Part shown: positions 5,612-12,684 of the stretch, in pieces
Layout of the letters: each line of letters starts with the position of its first letter
How positions within the stretch are numbered: position 1 is the stretch's first letter
NCBI GenBank assembly: GCA_965659945.1
Contig: CBFHYJ010000028.1
Coordinates: forward strand, 1 to 19,511
Origin: VMDJ01 sp965659945
GTDB taxonomy: Bacteria > Pseudomonadota > Gammaproteobacteria > Chromatiales > Chromatiaceae
Direction of reading: 5' to 3'
Length of the DNA: 19,511 nucleotides
Notes under the pieces: model-generated
Told to the model about the DNA's origin: nothing
The model's database searches: none
The model's input: the letters and a program-made list of their open reading frames with translations, nothing else
Position numbers and translations under genes: made by a program

Positions 5612-5714
5612 TCCTCCTAAGGGAAATAAACCAATAACTCCTTACCGAATCTTCTCTAGTGATTAGGTAGACCTATTGGACTTTGCCGCAGGTCTTTTGG
5701 TCTGCGGCTTTTTT
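5612..5714 (+). ncRNA. Candidate structured small RNA, possibly phosphate-regulated
   Basis: The stretch has no ATG-initiated frame but folds well by eye. Hairpin 1 is TTTCC/GGAAA (5610-5614 with 5622-5626) and exposes CCTCCT, a mimic of the 16S anti-Shine-Dalgarno tail. Hairpin 2 is nested: CCAATA/TATTGG (5631-5636 with 5674-5679), TACC/GGTA (5643-5646 with 5666-5669) and AATC/GATT (5648-5651 with 5661-5664) round a 9-nt loop. Hairpin 3 is a GC-rich terminator with T6 (5685-5714). The predicted length is about 100-120 nt depending on the start. A Pho-box-like site precedes it. No known RNA family is recognised; the 5' end is approximate. Confidence 0.5.
5685..5714 (+). terminator. Intrinsic terminator, rightward
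   Basis: GCCGCAG (5685-5691) pairs with CTGCGGC (5702-5708), followed by T6. No protein-coding gene ends here on the plus strand: phoX already has its own terminator about 700 bp upstream. This is the main argument for a non-coding transcript. Confidence 0.85.
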
Positions 5715-5768
5715 ATAGACAGCTATACGCACCAGACACAAAAATCCCAGTCATAGCTTGGACGCATA

Positions 5769-6719
5769 TCATTTCATAGAAAAACTGTTGAAAACCTTAC
5801 CTAAGCCCTGCCCTACGGATGCGCCAAAGCGCTGCGCTAAACGCTCGATCGGATCTTGCTCAGGGGTGAAGTTCTTCACCACATCAATACCAATTACATT
5901 GCGCGCAACTGTGCCCGCACTGCCGATATCATCTGCAAGACCTAATTCAATGGCTTTCTTACCCGACCAGAAAAGACCTGAGAACAAATCAGGATCATCA
6001 CTTAAACGATCACCACGACCTTCTTTCACTACATTGATAAAGGTCTCGTGCAATTCATTCAGTGTGGCTTGTGCATGCGCACGTTGCTCATCACTCATTG
6101 GGCTGAATGGATCTAGGATGCCTTTGTTCTTACCCGCTGTTAGCATGCGACGCTCGATGCCTAACTTATCCATCGCATCGGTAAAACCAAAGCCGTTCAT
6201 GATCACACCGATCGAACCCACTAAGCTCGACTCGTTGACATAAATCTTATCGGCAGCCACTGCCACGTAATAACCACCAGATGCTGCCATGTCTTGCACC
6301 ACGGCATACACAGGGATATCAGGATGCTTAGCTTTTAAACGCTTGATCTCTTTTTGCATGTAGCTCGCTTGTACCGGCAAACCACCTGGGCTGTTGATAC
6401 GAATAATGATCGCTTTGGTGTGATCATCTTTATAAGCAGCACGCAGACCTTTCACCACGCCTTCGGCATTCTCACCTTCTTCGGTACTGATCTCGCCTTC
6501 AAGGTCGACCAAAGCCACATGATCTTTCTTTACCAAAGCTTCATCATCAAAATCAAATATGTCGGGCATTGCGACATACAACAAACCAATCAGATACGCG
6601 AAGGTTAAGGTCTTAAAGAAGATGCCCCAGCGACGTGAACGACGACGCTCTTTAAGCGCATCGGTTGCTAACTCTTTAATCAGCTTCTTAGACCATTGAT
6701 CATCATTTTGTTCAGACAT
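5769..6719 (-). CDS. sppA: Signal peptide peptidase SppA, S49 family (short form)
   Basis: A 316-aa membrane-anchored serine protease of family S49 that degrades cleaved signal peptides and membrane protein fragments. The N-terminus is cytoplasmic and basic (ERRRSRR), followed by one membrane span at about 36-55, with the catalytic domain outside. The nucleophile is Ser147 in DMAASGGYYVAVAADKIY, and the general base is Lys197 or Lys199 in TAGKNKG. Other family motifs are RINSPGG (107-113) and VGSIGVI (167-173). The length fits the single-domain short SppA, which forms rings, not the 618-aa duplicated E. coli protein. It is the last gene of rluC-HAD-sppA, starting 10 bp after the HAD gene. Its stop is 52 bp from the opposing RNA terminator. 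No defects are visible. SohB is the alternative name but usually has a different N-terminal half. Confidence 0.92.
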   Translation of the reverse strand: MSEQNDDQWSKKLIKELATDALKERRRSRRWGIFFKTLTFAYLIGLLYVAMPDIFDFDDEALVKKDHVALVDLEGEISTEEGENAEGVVKGLRAAYKDDHTKAIIIRINSPGGLPVQASYMQKEIKRLKAKHPDIPVYAVVQDMAASGGYYVAVAADKIYVNESSLVGSIGVIMNGFGFTDAMDKLGIERRMLTAGKNKGILDPFSPMSDEQRAHAQATLNELHETFINVVKEGRGDRLSDDPDLFSGLFWSGKKAIELGLADDIGSAGTVARNVIGIDVVKNFTPEQDPIERLAQRFGASVGQGLGKVFNSFSMK

Positions 6720-6729
6720 ACATCACCTA

Positions 6730-7383
6730 TTACTGCGTTTCTAACCAATCAATGAGTTCGGTTAGAGAGTGAAGAATTGTTTTTGCGCCACAATCAAGTA
6801 AACGTTGTTGATCATGCGCACCGTAGCTAACACCAACGGCATCCACCTTGGCATTAGCGGCCATTTGAATATCGTATTCAGTATCGCCGACCACAAGCGC
6901 CTTGTTCGGTTCCGTGTTCAGGTCGGTCAAAATATCCTGCAACATCTGTGGATGCGGTTTTGAATGGGTTTCGTCCGCACATCGTGTCATGTGAAAGTAT
7001 CGACCTAAGCCACTCTCATCGAGCACGCGATCTAATCCTCGACGGCTCTTGCCAGTTGCCACAGCTAACAGATACCCGCGATCAGTCAGCGCTTCGATGG
7101 TCTCTGTCGCACCTTCAAATAACTCAGAGTCTGGGATCTGATCACCTAACCAATGCACACGGTAAGCCTCGATAATCTTTTCCACAGCTTCATCGTCAGC
7201 TTCTGGCCACAAGCGCGCCACCGCTTCTTTCATACCTAAACCGATAATCTCGCGCACCTCCGCATCGGTCGGAATACTCGATAAGGTATCCGCACCCGCA
7301 CGTTGCATACAGGTCACGATCCGATGCTCCGAATCCATCACCGTGCCATCCCAGTCAAACACGATCAAATCATAAGGTTTCAT
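6730..7383 (-). CDS. HAD-family hydrolase, phosphoglycolate phosphatase-like
   Basis: A 217-aa HAD superfamily phosphatase with all four motifs: motif I DWDGT (Asp10 nucleophile, Asp12 acid/base), motif II threonine in AVATGKSRRG, motif III lysine in SKPHPQML, and motif IV GDTEYDIQMA with the Mg-binding acidic pair. A helical cap (about residues 18-90) between motifs I and II marks it as subclass IA, like Gph and related phosphatases. The substrate is not determined; phosphoglycolate or another small sugar phosphate is likely. The start codon overlaps the rluC stop by 4 bp (ATGA), indicating translational coupling. The same gene stands between rluC and sppA in pseudomonads, where it is annotated only as a probable hydrolase. 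Confidence 0.88.
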   Translation of the reverse strand: MKPYDLIVFDWDGTVMDSEHRIVTCMQRAGADTLSSIPTDAEVREIIGLGMKEAVARLWPEADDEAVEKIIEAYRVHWLGDQIPDSELFEGATETIEALTDRGYLLAVATGKSRRGLDRVLDESGLGRYFHMTRCADETHSKPHPQMLQDILTDLNTEPNKALVVGDTEYDIQMAANAKVDAVGVSYGAHDQQRLLDCGAKTILHSLTELIDWLETQ

Positions 7384-8333
7384 TCAGCAATTCCTTCTAA
7401 AACAGATTGCAGCTCAGCCGGCAGCGGTGCTTCGATCTGAAAACGCTTACCTTCCCACGGGAAGCTCAAACGCCAAGCATGTAAAAACAACCGCTTTGCG
7501 CCCTGCTCATTCCAGTAAGCCAAGGCTTCAGGTGTTTCGTATTTGTTATCGCCGACAATGGGCGTGCCCGCATATTGCGCATGCACACGGATTTGATGGG
7601 TACGTCCGGTTTCCAGTTTGGCCTCAACCAAGGTCGATGAGCTGAAATGCTGCAGCACCGTGAAATGGGTGATCGCCTTTTTTCCTTCAGGATCGACCCG
7701 CACCATGCGCTCGCCTGATTTCAGGGTGTTTTTCTGCAGCGGTACATCCACCGTCTGCTTTCCTTTGCGCCAACGACCATCTAGTAAAGCTTGATAGCGC
7801 TTATCGACCTGATTGGTCACCTGCAATCGTTGCAGCTCTTTTAGCGCACTGCGTTTTTTCGCCAACATCAGACAACCGGAGGTATCGCGGTCGAGTCGAT
7901 GCGCGAGTTCTAAAAATTTAGCTTCGGGGCGAGCTGCACGCAGCGCTTCGATTACCCCATGCGACACACCACTGCCACCATGCACCGCCATACCCGACGG
8001 TTTGTTCACAATCAGTAGCAGGTCATCTTCATAAAGAATGTTGTCGCTGATCGCCCGCTGCATACCCGTACCTGGGATAAGGGCTTTATCGTCCGAGCGA
8101 CGCACAGGTGGTACGCGGACCTCATCACCAATCTCGAGTTTTCGGGTGGGCTTTGCTCGCCCTTTATTGACGCGTACCTCACCTTTACGCAGCACACGGT
8201 ACACCCAACTCTTGGGTACACCCTTGAGCCGCGCCATCAAAAAATTATCGATTCGCTGACCTTCAGCGTTCTCATCGACGGTCAGATACTGCACTTTGGC
8301 GCCAGAATCGCTGCTATTAGCCACTTGATCCAC
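7380..8333 (-). CDS. rluC: 23S rRNA pseudouridine synthase RluC
   Basis: A 317-aa RluA-family pseudouridine synthase. E. coli RluC makes pseudouridine at 23S positions 955, 2504 and 2580. An N-terminal S4 RNA-binding domain (about 24-80: GQRIDNFLMARLKGVPKSWV, VRVNKGRAKPTRKLEIGDEV) precedes the catalytic domain. HRLDRDTSG (145-153) carries the nucleophilic Asp148, and ETGRTHQIRVHA is the second signature. The chosen start is GTG at 8333. A GTG nine bases downstream (8324) with TGGA before it is a possible alternative, and both leave the S4 domain intact. It is divergent from the 56-aa ORF and rne, a conserved arrangement. It heads the operon with the HAD gene and sppA. Confidence 0.92.
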   Translation of the reverse strand: MDQVANSSDSGAKVQYLTVDENAEGQRIDNFLMARLKGVPKSWVYRVLRKGEVRVNKGRAKPTRKLEIGDEVRVPPVRRSDDKALIPGTGMQRAISDNILYEDDLLLIVNKPSGMAVHGGSGVSHGVIEALRAARPEAKFLELAHRLDRDTSGCLMLAKKRSALKELQRLQVTNQVDKRYQALLDGRWRKGKQTVDVPLQKNTLKSGERMVRVDPEGKKAITHFTVLQHFSSSTLVEAKLETGRTHQIRVHAQYAGTPIVGDNKYETPEALAYWNEQGAKRLFLHAWRLSFPWEGKRFQIEAPLPAELQSVLEGIAE

Positions 8334-8470
8334 TCAGTTCGCGAAAAATGATGCGCGTGCGGATAAATTAGTGTATTTTCCGACGGTCATCGTCCTGTAA
8401 GTGACTGATTGTCAAGGTGCCAAAGCAACTTCGCCCGACGCACCGCCACTCATGTTGATTTAAGACCGAC

Positions 8471-8641
8471 ATGCTAACCGACACAGCCACCCATGACGAA
8501 CAGAATCTCTATCAACAGTTGATAAAACTGCGGGTAAACAAACAACACGATCAGCTGATACCACAAGCAGCACGCTTTGCGCCGAACGACTGGCTGCAAT
8601 GCAATGCGCTAAAGCGTCAACTGATCCTGACAACGGAATAA
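8471..8641 (+). CDS. 56-aa ORF in the rne leader, DUF465/YdcH-like
   Basis: A plus-strand frame of 56 aa (ATG 8471, TAA 8639-8641) ends 5 bp before the rne start codon. It includes LYQQLIKLRVNKQHDQLI near the middle and ends LKRQLILTTE. The layout of a helix L..L..LR....HDQLI, an acidic/aromatic turn, then LKRQLIL matches the short coiled-coil hairpin proteins of DUF465 (YdcH), whose known pattern is LR.EHR.LD..I followed by LKKRKL.LKD.I. The similarity was judged by eye and is moderate. It would be co-transcribed with rne and perhaps translationally coupled to it. RNase E controls its own mRNA through the 5' leader in E. coli, so translation of this ORF could also serve that control. No clear SD precedes it (sequence TTTAAGACCGAC). 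Alternatively it is chance coding in a 310-bp leader. Confidence 0.5.
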   Translation: MLTDTATHDEQNLYQQLIKLRVNKQHDQLIPQAARFAPNDWLQCNALKRQLILTTE

Positions 8642-8646
8642 ACAAC

Positions 8647-10932
8647 ATGAAGCGTATGCTGATCAACGCCACTCAGCCTGAAGAGTTGCGTGTCGCTATC
8701 GTAGACGGACAACGTCTATTCAACCTCGACATCGAAGTTCCTGGTCGAGAACTCAAGAAAGCCAACATTTATAAAGGTCGTATTACCCGCGTCGAGCCTT
8801 CGCTTGAAGCTGCGTTTGTCGACTACGGTGCAGAACGTCACGGCTTCTTGCCGATGAAAGAGATCGCGCGTGAGTACTTCACCAACGAAAAAACCGAAGA
8901 CGGCAAGCAAGGCAAAAGCCAACTGAAAGAGGGTCAAGAAATCATCGTTCAGGTGGAAAAAGAAGAGCGCGGCAACAAAGGCGCAGCCCTCACCACCTTC
9001 TTGTCGCTCGCTGGTCGTTACCTCGTTTTGATGCCAAACAACCCTCGTGCCGGTGGTGTTTCTCGCCGCATCGAAGGTGAAGATCGGAGCGAGCTGCGTG
9101 ATGCGATGGCTGATCTAGAAGTGCCTGAGAACATGGGCCTGATCGTGCGTACCGCGGGCATCGGTAAAAACACCGACGAACTGCAATGGGACCTCGATTA
9201 CCTGAACCAACTCTGGACTGCGATCTCATCGTCAGCGGCTAAGCGCCCTGCACCTTTCCTGATTTACCAAGAAAGTAACGTCATCATCCGCTCGATTCGT
9301 GACCACATGCGTCAAGATATCGGCGAAGTGCTGATCGATGATGAATCAACCTTCAACCAAGCTGTTCAGTTTGTGAAGCAAGTCATGCCGCATAACGAGC
9401 GCAAGTTGAAGCGTTACACCGATAAGGTGCCTCTGTTCTCGCGCTACCAGATCGAAATCCAAATCGAATCAGCGTTCCAGCGTGAAGTACGTCTGCCATC
9501 AGGTGGCTCGATTGTGATCGACCACACCGAAGCGCTGACCTCTATCGATATCAACTCGTCGCGTGCAACCAAAGGCTCTGATATCGAAGAGACCGCGTTC
9601 AATACCAACCTTGAAGCGGCAACCGAAATTGCACGTCAGCTGCGTCTGCGTGACCTCGGTGGTTTGTTCGTTATCGACTTCATTGATATGGGTCCTGCAC
9701 GCAATCAGCGTGAAGTGGAAAACCGCCTCAAAGAAGAAATGAAAGAAGACCGTGCGCGTGTGCAGATCGGCAAGATCTCTCGCTTCGGTCTACTGGAGAT
9801 GTCACGTCAGCGTTTGCGTCCATCATTGGGTGACTCATCACACCACGTGTGCCCACGTTGTGATGGCCATGGCTTTATTCGCAGTGTTGACTCATTAGCC
9901 CTGTCGATCTTGCGCATCATCGAAGAGGAAACTTTAAAAGAAGGCACCTCTCGCATCGTGGCGCAACTGCCAGTCGATATCGCAACTTATCTGCTCAATG
10001 AAAAACGCGACATGATCGCCGCTATTGAAGAGCGTCAAGATTGTGAAGTGGTGATGATCCCGAATCGTCATCTCGAAACGCCTAAATACGAGATCCAACG
10101 CGTTCGCTTGCAAGATGATGACGATGATTCATTGAGCTACGAAACCGTTGCCTCTTACGAGACCAACGAAGCGTCAGTCGAAACCACTGAGCCTCGTCGC
10201 AAGCCTGAGCAAGCGGCCGTTAAGAACATTGCGCCTGCGACTCCTGCACCGGTTCGCCCAGAGCCTACCGAAGAAGACAAAGGCAAGAGTGAGCCCACCG
10301 GCTTGATCAAACGCTTATTCAGCTCGATCTTCTCGTCAAAAGCCAAAGACGATGAGGAAGAAGACGAGAAGCCAAAACGTAAAAACACCCGTGGTGGTCG
10401 TGGTCGTGGTGGCCGCAATAATGACAATCGCAACAATGTTATCAACCGTGGTCGCGGTCGTGTTCTTAACGCAAAGAACAACGACGATAACAACAATGAC
10501 AACAAGCCTAATCAGGAAAAGTCGAATGGCCCAAAAGATGAGCAGACAGGTGAAGAACAACCTAAGAAAGCACGTCGTGGTCGTCGCGGTGGTCGTCGCC
10601 GTAATAACAAGTCAGGTGACAACACGGATAACATCACACAAAACAATCCGTCGAATACTCAATCTGAGAAAAAGCCAGAAGCGAATAAGCCTGCGGCTGA
10701 AGCACAAGCACCTGCAGCTAAGGCTAATAACAAGCCAGCAGAAACTAACAAGCCTGCACCTACTGAAGCGCCTAAAGCGGCAGCAGCTAAGCCAAAGCCA
10801 GAAGCGGCAAAACCTGCAGCTAGCGAACCAAAGCCAGAAGCACCTAAGCTTCGTCAGGTAGAAACAAAAAAGCCCAGTGACACAACGCCACCGAGCAAAC
10901 CTGTTGAATCCAGCACGCCAAGTGCTGACTAA
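8647..10932 (+). CDS. rne: Ribonuclease E
   Basis: 761 aa from the start MKRMLINATQPEELRVAIVD. An in-frame ATG 48 bp upstream overlaps the preceding 56-aa ORF in another frame and is not the family start. RNase E is the central endonuclease of mRNA decay and rRNA/tRNA processing. The catalytic half has an S1 domain (about 36-125), the Mg-binding Asp301 (TSIDIN) and Asp344 (VIDFIDM), and the Zn-link CPRC at 402-405, matching E. coli 303, 346 and 404-407. A short amphipathic helix GLIKRLFSSIFSS (552-564) is the probable membrane anchor. The remainder is disordered: an acidic patch, RGG/RGR-rich RNA-binding segments (about 575-665), then a Lys-Pro-Ala-Glu low-complexity tail with repeated KPEA units. 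This tail normally scaffolds the degradosome, but partner sites cannot be assigned. A strong terminator follows. The tail produces long spurious frames in other phases. Confidence 0.95.
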   Translation: MKRMLINATQPEELRVAIVDGQRLFNLDIEVPGRELKKANIYKGRITRVEPSLEAAFVDYGAERHGFLPMKEIAREYFTNEKTEDGKQGKSQLKEGQEIIVQVEKEERGNKGAALTTFLSLAGRYLVLMPNNPRAGGVSRRIEGEDRSELRDAMADLEVPENMGLIVRTAGIGKNTDELQWDLDYLNQLWTAISSSAAKRPAPFLIYQESNVIIRSIRDHMRQDIGEVLIDDESTFNQAVQFVKQVMPHNERKLKRYTDKVPLFSRYQIEIQIESAFQREVRLPSGGSIVIDHTEALTSIDINSSRATKGSDIEETAFNTNLEAATEIARQLRLRDLGGLFVIDFIDMGPARNQREVENRLKEEMKEDRARVQIGKISRFGLLEMSRQRLRPSLGDSSHHVCPRCDGHGFIRSVDSLALSILRIIEEETLKEGTSRIVAQLPVDIATYLLNEKRDMIAAIEERQDCEVVMIPNRHLETPKYEIQRVRLQDDDDDSLSYETVASYETNEASVETTEPRRKPEQAAVKNIAPATPAPVRPEPTEEDKGKSEPTGLIKRLFSSIFSSKAKDDEEEDEKPKRKNTRGGRGRGGRNNDNRNNVINRGRGRVLNAKNNDDNNNDNKPNQEKSNGPKDEQTGEEQPKKARRGRRGGRRRNNKSGDNTDNITQNNPSNTQSEKKPEANKPAAEAQAPAAKANNKPAETNKPAPTEAPKAAAAKPKPEAAKPAASEPKPEAPKLRQVETKKPSDTTPPSKPVESSTPSAD

Positions 10933-10935
10933 AAG

Positions 10936-10961
10936 AAAACCGGGCTTAGCCCGGTTTTTTT
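10936..10961 (+). terminator. Intrinsic terminator of rne
   Basis: AACCGGGC (10938-10945), loop TTA, GCCCGGTT and a run of T follow the rne stop by about 5 bp. The A-tract on the left lets it also stop leftward transcription, but the leftward gene ends at 10968, just before reaching it. Confidence 0.92.
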
Positions 10962-10967
10962 ATGTCT

Positions 10968-11444
10968 TTACATGTGATTTTGTCGCTGGATTTGCGCAAG
11001 CAATCCCAGTGATGCCGACTCAACCATGTCGAAAACACGATCAAACCCGCTGGCCCCACCATAGTAAGGGTCTGGTACTTCTGCGTTTGACCAATCATGC
11101 GCAAAGTGCATAAACATATGGATTCGCTCTCGATAGTTCTCAGGACAGAGGCGCATCAGGTTGCCGTGATTTTTACGATCCATCGCAATCACATAATCGT
11201 AGGTTGAAAAGTCATCAACGGTGACTTGGCGCGCACGTAGATCAGACAGAACAATCCCCCGCTCTAGCGCGGTCGCCGCTGAGCGCGAATCGGGGGGATT
11301 TCCCACATGGTAGGCATGCGTTCCGGCAGAGTCGATCTCGATATGGTCAGTTAACTGGTTTTGCTCGACGAGGTGACGGAAAACGCCATGCGCGGTGGGT
11401 GAACGACAAATATTACCCATACACACGAAAAGAACCTTTACCAT
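10968..11444 (-). CDS. Low-molecular-weight protein-tyrosine phosphatase
   Basis: A 158-aa cytoplasmic enzyme of the LMW-PTP family. The P-loop CMGNICRS is at the N-terminus (MVKVLFVCMGNICRSPTAHG) with nucleophile Cys8 and Arg14, and the general acid is Asp125 in PDPYYGG. Other family marks are SAGTHAYHVGNPPD and DYVIAMDRKNHGNL. Length is normal. Bacterial members dephosphorylate tyrosine kinases of capsule or exopolysaccharide export (Wzb-like) or other proteins. No such kinase is in the window, so the substrate is unknown. The tyrosine pair in DPYYGG is typical of the class regulated by phosphorylation. It is divergent from the 89-aa gene with only 26 bp between the two starts, so promoters must overlap coding sequence. 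In pseudomonads the same gene lies between kdsB and murB. Confidence 0.92.
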   Translation of the reverse strand: MVKVLFVCMGNICRSPTAHGVFRHLVEQNQLTDHIEIDSAGTHAYHVGNPPDSRSAATALERGIVLSDLRARQVTVDDFSTYDYVIAMDRKNHGNLMRLCPENYRERIHMFMHFAHDWSNAEVPDPYYGGASGFDRVFDMVESASLGLLAQIQRQNHM

Positions 11445-11470
11445 CTGCTTATCACCTAACTTCGTTAACT

Positions 11471-11740
11471 ATGAATCCATTACATCAAAAGCTCGAACAA
11501 CTGCGTGGCACGCGCTTTCGTTATTTATCTGACGATTGGGTGTTGATCGACATTCTGTACGACGACGACCAAGTGGTTTTACAACGTCATAAACCTGAGG
11601 ATGCCAATCCTTTACAGAGTTCGCAATATGGAGAGGTAAAAAGACGTATCCCTGAGACGGTTTCACTTCCGATCTCTGATGAGGATAATCTGGGGTTTAG
11701 TGATGCCTTGATGCTGTTGCTACAAGGCCGCGTGAAATAG
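11471..11740 (+). CDS. Hypothetical protein, 89 aa
   Basis: Starts MNPLHQKLEQLRGTRFRYLS and ends SDALMLLLQGRVK. A longer version from GTG 11399 would overlap the start of the phosphatase gene antisense and adds a sequence with no conserved look, so the ATG at 11471 is preferred, though no SD is visible before it. Visible features are an amphipathic first helix, a short beta-rich middle (FRYLSDDWVLIDILYDDDQVVLQRH, predicted three strands resembling a small barrel), a polar linker and a final helix. There are no Cys, signal or membrane segment. It is a single gene inserted between kdsB (convergent, abutting: stop to stop without spacer) and the phosphatase gene (divergent). I do not recognise the family. 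The tryptophan-containing strand pattern suggests a small protein- or nucleic-acid-binding domain, without support for a function. Confidence 0.65.
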   Translation: MNPLHQKLEQLRGTRFRYLSDDWVLIDILYDDDQVVLQRHKPEDANPLQSSQYGEVKRRIPETVSLPISDEDNLGFSDALMLLLQGRVK

Positions 11741-12496
11741 TTATTCCACCGAGACGGCGTTCAGCTGCTCAAGTAAGCGATGATAGTCTTCTTCGGTATC
11801 AATACTTGTCGGTGGTGATTGATCCGCGATCGATACCGCAATGCGCTCGCCTTGCCACAACACGCGCAGTTGCTCTAAAGACTCAGCCGCTTCGATAGGC
11901 GCCATATCCCAGGTGACATAACGTTTGAGAAAATCAGCGCGATAGGCATATAAGCCTAAGTGGCGATATAAGCCAGAGGCATTCTCAACGCCCTTTTCAA
12001 ACTCGCCCCGGCGCCACGGGATAGCAGCACGACTAAAATACAGCGCAAGCCCGTCTTTATCGGTCACTACTTTCACCGCATTGCTATCGAACACCTGATG
12101 CTCATCTAGCGGTACTGCCAAAGTCGACATAGATGCCTTGGGTTGCTCAGCTAAGGTGTTCGCTACTTGATCAAGCAGCTCAGGAGGTATCAGTGGCTCA
12201 TCGCCCTGCAGATTGACCACAATGGTGTCATCAGGCCAACCCAGCGAGTTAGATACCTCAGCTATGCGATCCGTACCGCTGTTGTGCTCATGGGTCATCA
12301 CGACATAGCCATCAAAGGCCATCACCGCATCGGCAATACGTTGGTCATCGGTTGCGACAACAACTTCATCTGCGTGGCTTTCGAGCGCACGTTGATAGAC
12401 ATGCCAAATCATTGGCTTGCCTTGAATATCGATCAGTGGTTTTCCGGGGAATCGCGTCGAGGCATAACGCGCCGGAATGACCACACGGTAAGCCAT
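11741..12496 (-). CDS. kdsB: 3-deoxy-manno-octulosonate cytidylyltransferase (CMP-Kdo synthetase)
   Basis: A 251-aa enzyme that activates Kdo with CTP to CMP-Kdo, the donor for the inner core of lipopolysaccharide. The N-terminal nucleotide-binding motif IPARYASTRFPGKPLIDIQG is unmistakable. VVATDDQRI, HNSGTDRIAEV and VNLQGDEPLIPPE (Mg and CTP contacts) follow, then FSRAAIPWRR and LGLYAYRADFL for the Kdo-binding half. Length matches the family (about 250). Its ATG overlaps the stop of the trm112-like gene by one base (TAATG), so translation is coupled. It is the last gene of exbB-exbD-lpxK-trm112-kdsB, and its stop abuts that of the opposing 89-aa gene with no terminator between. Confidence 0.96.
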   Translation of the reverse strand: MAYRVVIPARYASTRFPGKPLIDIQGKPMIWHVYQRALESHADEVVVATDDQRIADAVMAFDGYVVMTHEHNSGTDRIAEVSNSLGWPDDTIVVNLQGDEPLIPPELLDQVANTLAEQPKASMSTLAVPLDEHQVFDSNAVKVVTDKDGLALYFSRAAIPWRRGEFEKGVENASGLYRHLGLYAYRADFLKRYVTWDMAPIEAAESLEQLRVLWQGERIAVSIADQSPPTSIDTEEDYHRLLEQLNAVSVE

Positions 12497-12684
12497 TAGC
12501 CTTGCACCTCTTCATCGGCTGGCAGCTCACGTGCTTCTTCAACCAACATCACCGGGATGTCATCACGAATCGGATAGGCCAAACGACAAGGTTTGCAGAT
12601 CAGCTCTTTGGCGTCTTTGTTATGTGCTAGCGGACCTTTACAGTTCGGACACACCAGAATGTCGAGTAATTTACTATCCATCAA
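12496..12684 (-). CDS. Trm112/YcaR-family small zinc-binding protein
   Basis: A 62-aa protein beginning MMDSKLLDILVCPNCKGPL, with two cysteine pairs, CPNC (12-15) and CKPC (30-33), that would hold one zinc in a small zinc-ribbon fold. The core LLDILVCPNCKGPL and LAYPIRDDIPVML are the hallmark of the Trm112 family (UPF0434/YcaR). Eukaryotic Trm112 activates several methyltransferases. In bacteria the partner is mostly unknown, and the gene is conserved between lpxK and kdsB, as here, hinting at a link to lipid A/Kdo synthesis or simple co-expression. It overlaps lpxK by 4 bp (ATGA) and kdsB by 1 bp. Confidence 0.93.
   Translation of the reverse strand: MMDSKLLDILVCPNCKGPLAHNKDAKELICKPCRLAYPIRDDIPVMLVEEARELPADEEVQG

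Noticed and set aside
1..5757. Horizontally acquired phosphate island
   Set aside because: The region is somewhat A+T-richer than the rest, but there is no integrase, attachment repeat or tRNA. Base composition alone does not establish transfer.
5758..6243. 161-aa plus-strand frame opposite sppA
   Set aside because: It is a shadow of the well-supported sppA coding strand, with unlikely Ser/Pro/Arg-rich content.
8599..8646. Upstream ATG giving RNase E 16 extra residues
   Set aside because: The family begins MKRMLIN. The extension lies inside the 56-aa leader ORF in another frame and has no SD.
10155..10861. Long alternative frames on both strands across the RNase E tail, one rich in Val/Thr
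   Set aside because: They mirror the repetitive Arg/Asn/Pro/Ala/Lys codons of the disordered tail. None has a plausible start context or protein-like composition.
11399..11470. GTG-initiated longer form of the 89-aa protein
   Set aside because: It overlaps the start of the phosphatase gene antisense, and the extra residues show no conserved look.
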